From: Isoperla grammatica
Taxonomy: Eukaryota > Arthropoda > Insecta > Plecoptera > Perlodidae
NCBI GenBank assembly: GCA_945910005.1
Contig: OX246741.1
Span: forward strand, 37,070,276-37,134,275
Length of the DNA: 64,000 nt
Direction of reading: 5' to 3'
The position numbers and the translations under genes were made by a program. The notes beneath the pieces are model-generated. The model saw nothing but the letters and a program-made list of their open reading frames with translations, did no database searches and was not told the origin of the DNA. Positions 21,470-35,500 of the stretch are shown here, in pieces; position 1 is the stretch's first letter; each line of letters starts with the position of its first letter.

Positions 21470-22593
21470 TGAGACGGTACAGGCTTGTCCCACACGGCTT
21501 GGGTGTTCCTTAAAAGCCACATGTGCTCCAAGTCAAGGGAAACATCTCAGAAGGGTATCAGTTTTCTAAATTATTTGACATTTTTAACGACGGTCTGGTA
21601 TTTGTCTTGGAGGGGAGGTCAGAGTTTGTTACCACGCCGAGGGTGAGAACTTCCACTTCAAGGCTAAGTTCCAGGCTAGTCCATTTTTAGGCCACTACAC
21701 CCCCCTAGTTAGGGTAAACCAAATTCAAAATCTTCCATGACGTCACTTATTATGAGCCTTCTGATTGGTCGACCTAAGAACACAGGGGCAAGTTTGTAGC
21801 CGGAGTCCTGAGGGACGTGTGGAGAGAAGGAAGACGGCCGCGGGCCGAATAAGTCGGTTTGACAAAACGAAGACGGCCGATGGCCGAGGAGGTAGTTTTT
21901 TAGACGTAAGGCGGCCGCTGGCCGAGGAAGAATACAGAGACAATGGCCGGCGAGCCGAGTGCGTGTGAGTGTGCGGACGTGTGGATTTAAATATAAATTA
22001 GAATAATAATACGAATCATAAAAGTTATTAATTAAGGAAGAAGTAAAATTGAACGCAACGTAACAATACAACAATCACGCAATTATAGAACTATCAGCAA
22101 TTATAGACAATAGACGACAACACCAAAGACAATTAACCAACCACGCTCTCCGGCTGCATATACCTAATCGTCATCGATCATCATCATCATCACAATCGCC
22201 GTCAACCAAGCCATCTCCAGCCAACAACAGTACAGGTATCGTTATACTTTTTTTACCTTTACTATGGCCATAGGGAGGTAGATTAGTATTAACGATATTT
22301 ATTCCAGATTTTATGTATTTCATTTTCATTTTTGTTTATGTATTTCATTCTTGTGTGTGTATCTCATTTGTGTCATTAATATTATTAAATATTAAGATTT
22401 ATATTTAATACTATTCTATTTTTTAATTTCCATATCCTACAACCACTAAATCATCTTTTAATTTAAGCAACAACAACTTTTCATGTATTATTCTTTGTGC
22501 TCTACCAACAACCCAAAGTTGAGCTAGCTGAGGGTTTGTTTTCTTTTATTTTCATTTCATTTTATCATGTTTTCATTTATCCGTACTGTCTCA
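21470..22593. mobile_element. 1124-bp TG...CA insert, probable solo LTR
   Basis: The insert starts TGAGACGGTACAG and ends CCGTACTGTCTCA, giving 13-bp imperfect terminal inverted repeats (2 mismatches). It is flanked by the 4-bp duplication agtt (21466-21469, 22594-22597), and removal restores gagttttttgg of the monomer. It contains no long ORF. Promoter-like features read left to right: a CRE palindrome tgacgtca (21738-21745), an inverted CCAAT box (21764-21768), a GC-rich part with three cggccg-N-ggccg repeats, and a TATA-like aaatataaa (21989-21997). TG/CA ends with a 4-bp duplication fit a solo LTR. The rather long inverted ends leave a non-autonomous DNA transposon as an alternative. Confidence 0.75.
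21835..21929. repeat. Three GC-rich cggccg...ggccg repeats in the 1124-bp insert
   Basis: Cores start at 21835, 21874 and 21912, spaced 39 and 38 bp. Each is a near-palindromic pair of ggccg motifs in an otherwise AT-rich neighbourhood. They may be tandem regulatory sites of the LTR. Confidence 0.6.
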
Positions 22594-25500
22594 AGTTTTT
22601 TGGTCGTTTTTGGTTGAAATATGCATAAAATATAGAAATTGGCTGATTTCAGTCTATCTTCCACAAACTTCGAGTTTTAAGAGGAATCTTGCATACAGCT
22701 GGGATTCCTAAGTGTTTCAACCAAAGTTGACAAATCGTTGTTTTAGAGCGATTCAGGCTCCAATAAGCACAATTTGTCCATTTCGTCACATTTCGATAAC
22801 TTTTATAGAAGTTACACCCTCCATTGAAAAATAAGAATTATAGTTTTTATTCTTCAAGAGTATTATGAAAATGCATAAATTGAGGTTTTTGTTCGTTTTT
22901 GGTTAAAATATGGATAAAATATAGAAATTGGCTGATTTTAGTCTATCTACCACAAACTTCCAGTTTTAAGAGGAATCTTGCATACGGCTGGGATTCCTAA
23001 GGGTTTCAACCAAATTGCACAAATCGTTGTTTTAGAGCGTTTCAGGCTCCAATAAGCACAATTTGTCCATTTCGTCACATTTCGATATTTTCTATAGAAG
23101 GTAAACCCTCCGTCGAAAAATAAGATTTATAGGTTGCATTCTTCAAGAGTATAATGAAAATGCATAAATTGAGTTTTTTCGTCGTTTTTGGTTTAAATAT
23201 GCATAAAAAATAGAAATTGGCTGATTTTAGTGTATCTACCACAAACTTCCAGTTTTAAGAGGAATCTTCCATACGGCTGGGATTCCTAAGGGTTTCAACC
23301 AAATTGCACAAATCGTTGTTTTAGAGCGTTTCAGGCTCCAATAAGCACAATTTGTCCATTTCGTCACATTTCGATAACTTCTATAAAAGTTACACCCTCC
23401 GTTGAAAAATAAGAATTATAGGTTGCATTCTTCAAGAGGATAATGAAAATGCATAAATTGAGTTTTTTCGTCGTTTTTGGTTAAAATATGCATAAAAAAT
23501 AAAAATTGGCTGATTTCAGTCTATCTACCACAAACTTCCAGTTTTAAGAGGAATCTTGCATACGGCTGGGATTCCTAAGGGTTTCAACCAAAGTTGACAA
23601 ATCGTTGTTTTAGAGCGTCTCAGGCTCCAATAAGCACAATTTGTCCATTTCGTCACATTTCGATAACTACTTTAGAAGTTACACCAACCGTTGAAAAATA
23701 ATAATGTTAGTGTGCATTCTGAAAGAGTATTATGAAAATGCATAAATTGAGTTTTTTGGTCGTTTTTGGTTAAAATATGCATAAAATATAGAAATTGGCT
23801 GATTTCAGTCTATCTACCACAAACTTCAAGTTTTAAGAGGAATCTTGCATACAGCTGGGATTCCTAAGTGTTTCAATTAAAGTTGACAAATCGTTGTTTT
23901 AGAGCGATTCAGGCTCCAATAAGCACAATTTGTCCATTTCGTCACATTTCGAAAACTTCTACAGAAGTTACACCCTCAGTTGGAAAATAAGAATTATAGG
24001 TTGCATTCTTCAAGAGTATTATGAAAATGCATAAATTGAGTTTTTTGGTCGTTTTTGGTTAAAATATGCAAAAAAAATATAGAAATTGGCTGATTTCAGT
24101 CTATCTACCACAAACTTCGAGTTTTAAGAGGAATCTTGCATACAGCTGGGATTCCTAAGTGTTTCAACCAAAGTTGACAAATCGTTGTTTTAAAACGATT
24201 CAGGCCCCAATAAGCACAATTTGTCCATTTCGTCACATTTCGATAACTTCTTTAGAAGTTACACCCTCCGTTGAAAAAGTAAGAATTATAGTTTTTATTC
24301 TTCAAGAGTATAATGAAAATGCATAAATTGAGTTTTTTGGTCGTATTTGGTTAAAATATGCATAAAATATAGAAATTGGCTGATTTTAGTCTATCTACCA
24401 CAAACTTCCAGTTTTAAGAGGAATCTTGCATACGGCTGGGATTCCTAAGGGTTTCAACCGAATTGCACAAATCGTTGTTTTAGAGCGTTTAAGGCTCCTA
24501 TAAGCTCAATTTGTCCATTTCGTCACATTTCGATAACATCTATAGAAGTTACACCCTCCGTTGAAAAATAAGAATTATATTTGTTATTCCTTAAGAGTAT
24601 TATGAAAATGCATAAATTGAGGTTTTTGGTCGTTTTTGGTTAAATATACATAAATTATAGAAATTGGCTGATTTCAGCTATCTACCACAAACTTCCAGTT
24701 TTAAGAGGAATCTTGCATACGGCTGGGATTCCTAAGGGTTTTAACCAAAGTTGACAAATCGTTGTTTACGAGCGTTTCAGGCTCCAATAAGCAAAATTTG
24801 TCCATTTTGTCACATTTCGATAACTTCTATAGAAGTTAAACAATCCGTTGAAAAATAAGAATTATAGTTTTTATTCTTCAAGAGTATTATGAAAATGCAT
24901 AAATTGAGGTTTTAAGTCGTTTTTGGTTAAAATATGCATAAAATATAGAAATTGGCTGATTTTAGTCTATCTACCACAAATTTCCAGTTTTAAGAGGAAT
25001 CTTGCATACGGCTGGGATTCCTAAGGGTTTCAACCAAATTGCACAAATTGTTGTTTTAGAGCGTTTCAGGCTCCAATAAGCACAATTTGTCCATTTCGTC
25101 ACATTTCGATAACTTCTATAGAAGTTACACCCTCCGTTGATAAATAAGAATTATAGGTTGCATTCTTCAAGAGTATTATGAAAATGCATAAATTGAGTTT
25201 TTTGGTCGTTTTTGGTTAAAATATGGATAAAATAAAGAAATTGGCTGATTTCAGTCTATCTACCACATACTTCCAGTTTTAAGAGGAATCTTGCATACGG
25301 CTGGGATTCCTAAGGGTTTCAACCAAAGTTGACAAATCGTTGTTTTATAGCGTTTCAGGCTCTAATAAGCACAATTTGTCCATTTCGTCACATTTCGATA
25401 ACTACTTTAGAAGTTACACCCTCCGTTGAAAAATAATAATGTTAGTGTGCATTCTGAAAGAGTATTATGAAAATGCTTTAATTGAGGTTTCTGGTCGTTT

Positions 25501-26452
25501 TTGGTTAAAATATACATAAATTATAGAAATTGGCTGATTTCAGTCTATCTACCACAAACTTCCAGTTTTAAGAGGAATCTTGCATACGGCCGGGATTCCT
25601 AAGGGTTTCAACCAAAGTTGACAAATCGTTGTTTTAGAGCGTTTTAGGCTCCAATAAGCACAATTTGTCCATTTCGTCACATTTCGATAACTTCTAAAGA
25701 AGTTACACCCTCCGTCGAAAAATAAGAATTATAGGTTGCATTCTTCAAGAGTATAATGAAAATGCATAAATTGAGTTTTTTCGTCGTTTTTGGTTAAAAT
25801 ATGCATAAAAAATAGAATTGCTGATTTCAGTCTATCTACCACAAACTTCCAGTTTTAAGAGGAATCTTGCATACGGCTGGGATTCCTAAGAGTTTCAACC
25901 AAAGTTGACAAATCGTTGTTTTAGAGCGTTTCAGGCTCCAATAAGCACAATTTATCCATTTTGTCACATTACGATAACTTCTATAGAAGTTACACCCTCC
26001 CGTTGAAAAATAAGAATTATAGGTTGCATTCTTCAAGAGTATAATGAAAATGCATAAATTGAGTTTTTTCGTCGTTTTTGGTTAAAATATGCATAAAAAA
26101 TAGAAATTGGCTGATTTCAGTCTATCTACCACAAACTTCCAGTTTTAAGAGGAATCTTGCATACGGCTGGGATTCCTAAGGGTTTCAACCAAAGTTGACA
26201 AATCGTTGTTTTATAGCGTTTCAGGCTCCAATAAGCACAATTTGTCCATTTCGTCACATTTCGATAACTACTTTAGAAGTTACACCAACCGTTGAAAAAT
26301 AATAATGTTAGTGTGCATTCTGAAAGAGTATTATGAAAATGCATAAATTGAGTTTTTTGGTCGTTTTTGGTTAAAATATGCATAAAATATAGAAATTGGC
26401 TGAGTTCATTCTATCTACCACAAACTTCGAGTTTAAGAGGAATCTTGCATAC
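22594..26452 (+). repeat. Satellite array block 4, about 13 monomers
   Basis: The array resumes in phase after the insert. From about 23250 to 24555 it mirrors 5900-7204. From 24552 onward it mirrors the pattern starting at 11584, including the acaatccg/gttttaagtcg monomer. The empty paralogue of element 2's target is 24552-24555. The block stops at the assembly gap within the first 11 bases of a monomer. Confidence 0.96.
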
Positions 26453-26652
26453 NNNNNNNNNNNNNNNNNNNNNNNNNNNNNNNNNNNNNNNNNNNNNNNN
26501 NNNNNNNNNNNNNNNNNNNNNNNNNNNNNNNNNNNNNNNNNNNNNNNNNNNNNNNNNNNNNNNNNNNNNNNNNNNNNNNNNNNNNNNNNNNNNNNNNNNN
26601 NNNNNNNNNNNNNNNNNNNNNNNNNNNNNNNNNNNNNNNNNNNNNNNNNNNN
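26453..26652. other. Assembly gap of 200 Ns
   Basis: Runs of N from 26453 to 26652. Satellite sequence lies on both sides. Monomer phase requires about 130 bp plus a whole number of monomers to be missing, so 200 is a nominal length. Any reading frames drawn across it are artefacts. Confidence 0.99.
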
Positions 26653-28379
26653 AAAAATAAGAATTATAGGCTGCATTCTTCAAGAGTATAATGAAAATGC
26701 ATAAATTGAGTTTTTTCGTCGTTTTTGGTTAAAATATGCATAAAAAAAAGAAATTGGCTGATTTCAGTCTATCTACCACAAACTTCCAGTTTTAAGAGGA
26801 ATCTTGCATACGGCCGGGATTCCTAAGGGTTTCAACCAAAGTTGACAACTCGTTGTTTTAGAGCGTTTCAGGCTCCAATAAGCACAATTTGTCCATTTCG
26901 TCACATTTCGATAACTTCTATAGAAGTTACACCCTCCGTTGAAAAATAAGAATTATAGGCTGCATTCTTCAAGAGTATAATGAAAATGCATAAATTGAGT
27001 TTTTTCGTCGTTTTTGGTTAAAATTTGCATAAAATATAGAAATTGGCTGATTTTAGTCGATCTACCACAAACTTCCAGTTTTAAGAGGAATCTTGCATAC
27101 GGCTGGGATTCCAAAGGGTTTCAACCAAATTGCACAAATCGTTGTTTTAGAGCGTTTCAGGCTCCAAAAAGCACAATTTGTCCATTTCGTCACATTTCTA
27201 TAACTTCTATAGAAGTTACACCCTCCGTCGAAAAATAAGAATTATAGGTTGCATTCTTCAAGAGTATAATGAAAATGCATAAATTGAGTTTTTTCGTCGT
27301 TTTTGGTTAAAATATGCATAAAAAATAGAAATTACTTGATTTCAGTCTATCTACCACAAACTTCCAGTTTTAAGAGGAATCTTGCATACGGCCGGGATTC
27401 TTAAGGGTTTCAACCAAAGTTGACAAATCGTTGTTTTAGAGCGTTTCAGGCTCCAATAAGCACAATTTGTCTATTTCGTCACATTTCGATAACTTCTATA
27501 GAAGTTACACCCTCCGTTAAAATTAGAATTATAGGTTGCATTCTTCAAGAGTATAATGAAAATGCATAAAATGAGTTTTTTCGTCGTTTTTGGTTAAAAT
27601 ATGCATAAAAAATAGAAATTGGCTGATTTCAGTCTATCTACCACAAACTTCCAGTTTTAAGAGGAATCTTGCATACGGCTGGGATTCCTAAGGGTTTCAA
27701 CCAAAGTTGACAAATCGTTGTTTTAGAGCGTTTCAGGCACCAATAAGCACAATTTGTCCATTTCGTCACATTTCGATAACTACTTTAGAAGTTACACCAA
27801 CCGTTAAAAATAATAATGTTAGTGTGCATTCTGAAAGAGTATTATGAAAATGCATAAATTGAGTTTTTTGGTTGTTTTTGGTTAAAATATGCATAAAATA
27901 TAGAAATTGGCTGATTTTAGTCTATCTACCACAAACTTCGAGTTTTAAGAGGAATCTTGCATACAGCTGGGATTCCTAAGTGTTTCAACCAAAGTTGACA
28001 AATCGTTGTTTTAGAGCGTTTCAGGCTCCAATAAGCACAATTTGTCCATTTCGTTACATTTCGATTACTTCTATAGAAGTTACACCCTCCGTTGAAAAAT
28101 AAGAATTATAGGCTGCATTCTTCAAGAGTATAATGAAAATGCATAAATTGAGTTTTTTCGTCGTTTTTGGTTAAAATATGCATAAAAAATAGAAATTGGC
28201 TGATTTCAGTCTATCTACCACAAACTTCCAGTTTTAAGAGGAATCTTGCATACGGCCGGGATTCCTAAGGGTTTCAACTAAAGTTGACAACTCGTTGTTT
28301 TAGAGCGTTTCAGGCTCCAATAAGCACAATTTGTCCATTTCGTCACATTTCGATAACTTCTATAGAAGTTACACCCTCC

Positions 28380-31140
28380 GTTGAAAAATAAAAATTATAT
28401 TTTGCATTCTTCAAGAGTATAATGAAAATGCATAAATTGAGTTGTTTCGTCGTTTTTGGTTAAAATATGCATAAAATATAGAAATTGGCTGATTTCAGTC
28501 TATCTACCACAAACTTCCAGTTTTAAGAGGAATCTTGCATACGGCTGGGATTCCTAAGGGTTTCAACCAAAGTTGACAAATCGTTGTTTTAGAGCGTTTC
28601 AGGCTCCAATAAGCACAATTTGTCCATTTCGTCACATTTCGATAACTACTTTAGAAGTTACACCAACCGTTGAAAAATAATAATGTTAGTGTGCATTCTG
28701 AAAGAGTATTATGAAAATGCATAAATTGAGTTTTTTGGTCGTTTTTGTTTAAAATATGCATAAAATATAGAAATTGGCTGATTTTAGTCTATCTACCACA
28801 AACTTCCAGTTTTAAGAGGAATCTTGCATACGGCCGGGATTCCTAAGGGTTTCAACCAAAGTTGACAAATCGTTGTTTTAGAGCGTTTCAGGCTCCAATA
28901 AGCACAAATTGTCCATTTCGTCACATTTCGATAACTTCTTTAGAAGTTACACCCTCCGTTGAAAAATAAGAATTATAGGCTGCATTCTTCAAGAGTATAA
29001 TAAAAATGCATAAACTGAGTTTTTTCGTCGTTTTTGGTTAAAATATGCATAAAATATAGAAATTGGCTGATTTAAGTCTATCTACCACAAACTTCCAGTT
29101 TTAAGAGGAATCTTGCATACGGCCGGGATTCCTAAGGGTTTCAACCAAAGTTGACAAATCGTTGTTTTAGAGCGTTTCAGGCTCCAATAAGCACAATTTG
29201 TCCATTTCTTCACATTTCGATAACTTCTATAGAAGTTACACCCTCCGTTGAAAAATAAAAATTATAGTTTGCATTCTTCAAGAGGATTATAAAAATGCAT
29301 TAATTGAGTTTTTGGTCGTTTTTGGTAAAAATTGCATAAAATATAGAAATAAGCTGATTTCAGTCTATCTACCAAAACTTCCAGTTTTAAGAGGAATCTG
29401 CCATACGGCTGGGATTCCTTAGGGTTTCAACCAAATTGCACACATCGTTGTTTAAGAGCGTTTCAGGCTCCAATAAGCACAATTTGTCCATTTCGTTACA
29501 TTTCGATAACTACTTTAGAAGTTACACCAACCGTTTAAAAATAATACTGTTAGTTTGCATTCTGCAAGAGTATTAAGAAAATGCATAAATTGAGTTTTTT
29601 TTGTCGTTTTTGGTTAAAATATACATAAATTATTGAAATTTGCTGATTTCAGTCTATCTACCACAAACTTCCAGTTTTAAAAGGAATCTCGGCTGGGATT
29701 CCTAAGGGTTTCAACCAAATTGCACAAATCGTTGTATTAGAGCGTTTCAGGCTCCAATAAGCACAATTTGTCCATTTCGTCACATTTCGATAACTTCTTC
29801 AGAAGTTACACCCTCCGTTGAAAAATAAGAATTAAAGTTTGCATTCTTCAAGAGTATTATGAAAATGCATAAATTGAGTTTTTTCGTCGTTTTTGGTTAA
29901 AATATGGATAAAAAATAGAAATTGGCTGATTTCAGTCTATCTACCACAAACTTCCAGTTTTAAGAGGAATCTTGCATACGGCCGGGATTCCTAAGGGTTT
30001 CAACCAAAGTTGACAAATCGTTGTTTTAGAGCGTTTCAGGCTCCAATTAGCACAATTTGTCCATTTCGTCACATTTCGATTACTTCTATAGAAGTTACAC
30101 CCTCCGTTGAAAAATAGGAATTATAGGCTGCATTCTTCAAGAGTATAATGAAAATGCATAAATTGAGTTTTTTCGTCGTTTTTGGTTAAAATATGCAAAA
30201 ATTATAGAAATTGGCTGATTTTAGTCTATCTACCACAAACTTCCAGTTTTAAGAGGAATCTTGCATACGGCTGGGATTCCTAAGGGTTTTAACCAAATTG
30301 CACAAATCGTTGTTTTAGAGCGTTTCAGGCTCCAATAAGCACAATTTGTCCATTTCGTCACATTTCGATAACTTCTATAGAAGTTACACCCTCCGTTGAA
30401 AAATAAGAATTATATTTTGCATTCTTCAAGAGTATTATGAAAATGCATAAATTGAGTTTTTTGGTCGTTTTTGGTTAAAATATGGATAAAATATAGAAAT
30501 TGGCTGATTTCAGTCTATCTACCACAAACTTCCAGTTTTAAGAGGAATCTTGCATACGGCTGGGATTCCTAAGGGTTTCAACCAAATTGCACAAATCGTT
30601 GTTTTAGAGCGTTTTAGGCTCCAATAAGCACAATTTGTCCATTTCGTCACATTTCGATAACTTCTATAGAAGTTACACCCTCCGTTGAAAAATAAGAATT
30701 ATATTTTGCATTCTTCAAGAGTATTATGAAAATGCATAAATTGAGTTTTTTGGTCGTTTTTGGTTAAAATATAGATAAAATATAGAAATCGGCTGATTTC
30801 AGTCTATCTACCACAAACTTCGAGTTTTAAGAGGAATCTTGCATACAGCTGGGATTCCTAAGTGTTTCAACCAAAGTTGACAAATCGTTGTTTTAGAGCG
30901 TTTCAGGCTCCAATAAGCACAATTTGTCCATTTCGTTACATTTCGATTACTTCTATAGAAGTTACACCCTCCGTTGAAAAATAAGAATTATAGGCTGCAT
31001 TCTTCAAGAGTATAATGAAAATGCATAAATTGAGTTTTTTCGTCGTTTTTGGTTAAAATATGCATAAAAAATAGAAATTGGCTGATTTCAGTCTATCTAC
31101 CACAAACTTCCAGTTTTAAGAGGAATCTTGCATACGGCCG
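28380..31140 (+). repeat. Higher-order repeat segment duplicated at about 34730-37490
   Basis: The two segments are near-identical at an offset of 6348-6349 bp (22 monomers). They share rare marks: aggattataaaaatgc (about 29283 and 35631), taccaaaacttcc, and a 7-base loss leaving ggaatctcgg (29681-29690 and 36030-36039). Boundaries are approximate, set where variants stop matching. Confidence 0.8.
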
Positions 31141-32565
31141 GGATTCCTAAGGGTTTCAACCAAAGGTGACAAATCGTTGTTTTAGAGCGTTTCAGGCTCC
31201 AATAAGCACAATTTGTCCATTTCGTCACATTTCTATAACTTCTATAGAAGTTACACCCTCCGTCGAAAAATAAGAATTATAGGTTGCATTCTTCAAGAGT
31301 ATAATGAAAATGCATAAATTGAGTTTTTTCGTCGTTTTTGGTTAAAATATGCATAAAAAATAGAAATTGGCTGATTTCAGTCTATCTACCACAAACTTCC
31401 AGTTTTAAGAGGAATCTTGCATACGGCCGGGATTCCTAAGGGTTTCAACCAAAGTTGACAAATCGTTGTTTTAGAGCGTTTCAGGCTCCAATTAGCACAA
31501 TTTGTCCATTTCGTCACATTTCGATAACTTCTATAGAAGTTACACCCTCCGTTGAAAAATAAAAATTATAGGCTGCATTCTTCAAGAGTATAATGAAAAT
31601 GCATAAATTGAGTTGTTTCGTCGTTTTTGGTTAAAATATGCATAAAATATAGAAATTGGCTGATTTCAGTCTATCTACCACAAACTTCCAGTTTTAAGAG
31701 GAATCTTGCATACGGCTGGGATTCCTAAGGGTTTCAACCAAAGTTGACAAATCGTTGTTTTAGAGCGTTTCAGGCTCCAATAAGCACACTTTGTCCATTT
31801 CGTCTTATTTCGCTAACTTCTTTGGAAGTTACACCCTCCGTTTAAAAATAAGAATTATTGTATGCATTCTTCAAGAGTATTATAAAAATGCATAAATTCA
31901 GTTTTTTGGTCGTTTATGGTTAAAAAATGCATAAAACCTAGAAATTGGCTGATTTCAGTCTAACTACCACAAACTTCCAGTTTTAAGAGGAATCTGCCAT
32001 ACGGCTGGGATTCCTTAGGGTTTCAACCAAATTGCACAAATCGTTGTTTAGAGCGTTTCAGGCTCCAATAAGCACAATTTGTCCGTTTCGTTACATTTCG
32101 ATAACTACTTTAGAAGTTACACCAACCGTTGAAAAATAAAAATGTTACTTTGCATTCTGCAACAGTATTATGAAAATGCATAAATTAAGTTTTTTGGCGT
32201 TTTTGGTTAAAATATACATAAATTATAGAAATTCGATGATTTCAGTCTATCTACCACAAACTTCCAGTTTTTAGAGGAATCTTGCATACTACTGGGATTC
32301 CTAAGGGTTTCAACCAAAGTTGACAAATCGTTGTTTATGAGCGTTTCAGGCTCCAACAAGCACAATTTTTCAATTTCGTCTAATTTTATTTACTTCTTTA
32401 GAAGTAACACCCTCCGTTGAAAAATAAGAATTATAGTTTGAATTCTTCAAGAGTATTATGAAAATGCATGAATTGAGTTTTTTCGACGTTTTTGGTGAAA
32501 ATATTCATAAAATATAGAAATTGGCTGATTTCAGTCTATCTACCACAAACTTCCAGTTTTAAGAG
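30310..32565 (+). repeat. Higher-order repeat segment duplicated at about 37528-39783
   Basis: The offset is 7218 bp (25 monomers). Shared marks include caaaggtgac, cgtcttatttcgctaac, taactaccac and tcttgcatactactgg. Its left part overlaps the segment paired at 6348 bp, so the array is a mosaic of overlapping duplications. Ends are approximate. Confidence 0.8.
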
Positions 32566-35500
32566 GAATCTTGCATACGGCTGGGATTCCTAAGGGTTTC
32601 AACCAAAGTTGACAAATCGTTGTTTTAGAGCGTTTCAGGCACCAATAAGCACAATTTGTCCATTTCGTCACATTTCGATAACTACTTTAGAAGTTACACC
32701 AACCGTTAAAAAATAATAATGTTAGTGTGCATTCTGAAAGAGTATTATGAAAATGCATAAATTGAGTTTTTTGGTTGTTTTTGGTTAAAATATGCATAAA
32801 ATATAGAAATTGGCTGATTTTAGTCTATCTACCACAAACTTCCAGTTTTAAGAGGAATCTTGCATACGGCTGGGATTCCTAAGGGTTTCAACCAAATTGC
32901 ACAAATCGTTGTTTTAGAGCGTTTTAGGCTCCAATAAGCACAATTTGTCCATTTCGTCACATTTCGATAACTTCTATAGAAGTTACACCCTCCGTTAAAA
33001 AATAAGAATTATATTTTGCATTCTTCAAGAGTATTATGAAATTGCATAAACTGAGTTTTTTGGTCGTTTTTGGTTAAAATATAGATAAAATATAGAAATC
33101 GGCTGATTTCAGTCTATCTACCACAAACTTCGAGTTTTAAGAGGAATCTTGCATACAGCTGGGATTCCTAAGTGTTTCAACCAAAGTTGACAAATCGTTG
33201 TTTTAGAGCGTTTCAGGCTCCAATAAGCACAATTTGTCCATTTCGTTACATTTCGATTACTTCTATAGAAGTTACACCCTCCGTTGAAAAATAAGAATTA
33301 TAGGCTGCATTCTTCAAGAGTATAATGAAAATGCATAAATTGAGTTTTTTCGTCGTTTTTGGTTAAAATATGCATAAAAAATAGAAATTGGCTGATTTCA
33401 GTCTATCTACCACAAACTTCCAGTTTTAAGAGGAATCTTGCATACGGCTGGGATTCCTAAGGGTTTCAACTAAAGTTGACAACTCGTTGTTTTAGAGCGT
33501 TTCAGGCTCCAATAAGCACAATTTGTCCATTTCGTCACATTTCGATAACTTCTATAGAAGTTACACCCTCCGTTGAAAAATAAGAATTATATTTTGCATT
33601 CTTCAAGAGTATTATGAAAATGCATAAATTGAGTTTTTTGGTCGTTTTTGGTTAAAATATGGATAAAATATAGAAATTGGCTGATTTCAGTCTATCTACC
33701 ACAAACTTCCAGTTTTAAGAGGAATCTTGCATACGGCTGGGATTCCTAAGGGTTTCAACCAAATTGCACAAATCGTTGTTTTAGAGCGTTTTAGGCTCCA
33801 ATAAGCACAATTTGTCCATTTCGTCACATTTCGATAACTTCTATAGAAGTTACACCCTCCGTTGAAAAATAAGAATTATATTTTGCATTCTTCAAGAGTA
33901 TTATGAAAATGCATAAATTGAGTTTTTTGGTCGTTTTTGGTTAAAATATAGATAAAATATAGAAATCGGCTGATTTCAGTCTATCTACCACAAACTTCGA
34001 GTTTTAAGAGGAATCTTGCATACAGCTGGGATTCCTAAGTGTTTCAACCAAAGTTGACAAATCGTTGTTTTAGAGCGTTTCAGGCTCCAATAAGCACAAT
34101 TTGTCCATTTCGTTACATTTCGATTACTTCTATAGAAGTTACACCCTCCGTTGAAAAATAAGAATTATAGGCTGCATTCTTCAAGAGTATAATGAAAATG
34201 CATAAATTGAGTTTTTTCGTCGTTTTTGGTTAAAATATGCATAAAAAATAGAAATTTGCTGATTTCAGTCTATCTACCACAAACTTCCAGTTTTAAGAGG
34301 AATCTTGCATACGGCCGGGATTCCTAAGGGTTTCAACCAAAGGTGACAAATCGTTGTTTTAGAGCGTTTCAGGCTCCAATAAGCACAATTTGTCCATTTC
34401 GTCACATTTCTATAACTTCTATAGAAGTTACACCCTCCGTCGAAAAATAAGAATTATAGGTTGCATTCTTCAAGAGTATAATGAAAATGCATAAATTGAG
34501 TTTTTTCGTCGTTTTTGGTTAAAATATGCATAAAAAATAGAAATTGGCTGATTTCAGTCTATCTACCACAAACTTCCAGTTTTAAGAGGAATCTTGCATA
34601 CGGCCGGGATTCCTAAGGGTTTCAACCAAAGTTGACAAATCGTTGTTTTAGAGCGTTTCAGGCTCCAATTAGCACAATTTGTCCATTTCGTCACATTTCG
34701 ATAACTTCTATAGAAGTTACACCCTCCGTTGAAAAATAAAAATTATAGGCTGCATTCTTCAAGAGTATAATGAAAATGCATAAATTGAGTTGTTTCGTCG
34801 TTTTTGGTTAAAATATGCATAAAATATAGAAATTGGCTGATTTCAGTCTATCTACCACAAACTTCCAGTTTTAAGAGGAATCTTGCATACGGCTGGGATT
34901 CCTAAGGGTTTCAACCAAAGTTGACAAATCGTTGTTTTAGAGCGTTTCAGGCTCCAATAAGCACAATTTGTCCATTTCGTCACATTTCGATAACTACTTT
35001 AGAAGTTACACCAACCGTTGAAAAATAATAATGTTAGTGTGCATTCTGAAAGAGTATTATGAAAATGCATAAATTGAGTTTTTTGGTCGTTTTTGTTTAA
35101 AATATGCATAAAATATAGAAATTGGCTGATTTTAGTCTATCTACCACAAACTTCCAGTTTTAAGAGGAATCTTGCATACGGCCGGGATTCCTAAGGGTTT
35201 CAACCAAAGTTGACAAATCGTTGTTTTAGAGCGTTTCAGGCTCCAATAAGCACAAATTGTCCATTTCGTCACATTTCGATAACTTCTTTAGAAGTTACAC
35301 CCTCCGTTGAAAAATAAGAATTATAGGCTGCATTCTTCAAGAGTATATTAAAAATGCATAAACTGAGTTTTTTCGTCGTTTTTGGTTAAAATATGCATAA
35401 AATATAGAAATTGGCTGATTTAAGTCTATCTACCACAAACTTCCAGTTTTAAGAGGAATCTTGCATACGGCCGGGATTCCTAAGGGTTTCAACCAAAGTT

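Noticed and set aside
21709..22074. Open frames of 66-121 codons in the 1124-bp insert
   Set aside because: They arise from the GC-rich ggccg repeats on both strands and lack domains.
26367..26704. Open frames of about 90-102 codons around 26370-26700
   Set aside because: Most of each frame is the run of Ns.
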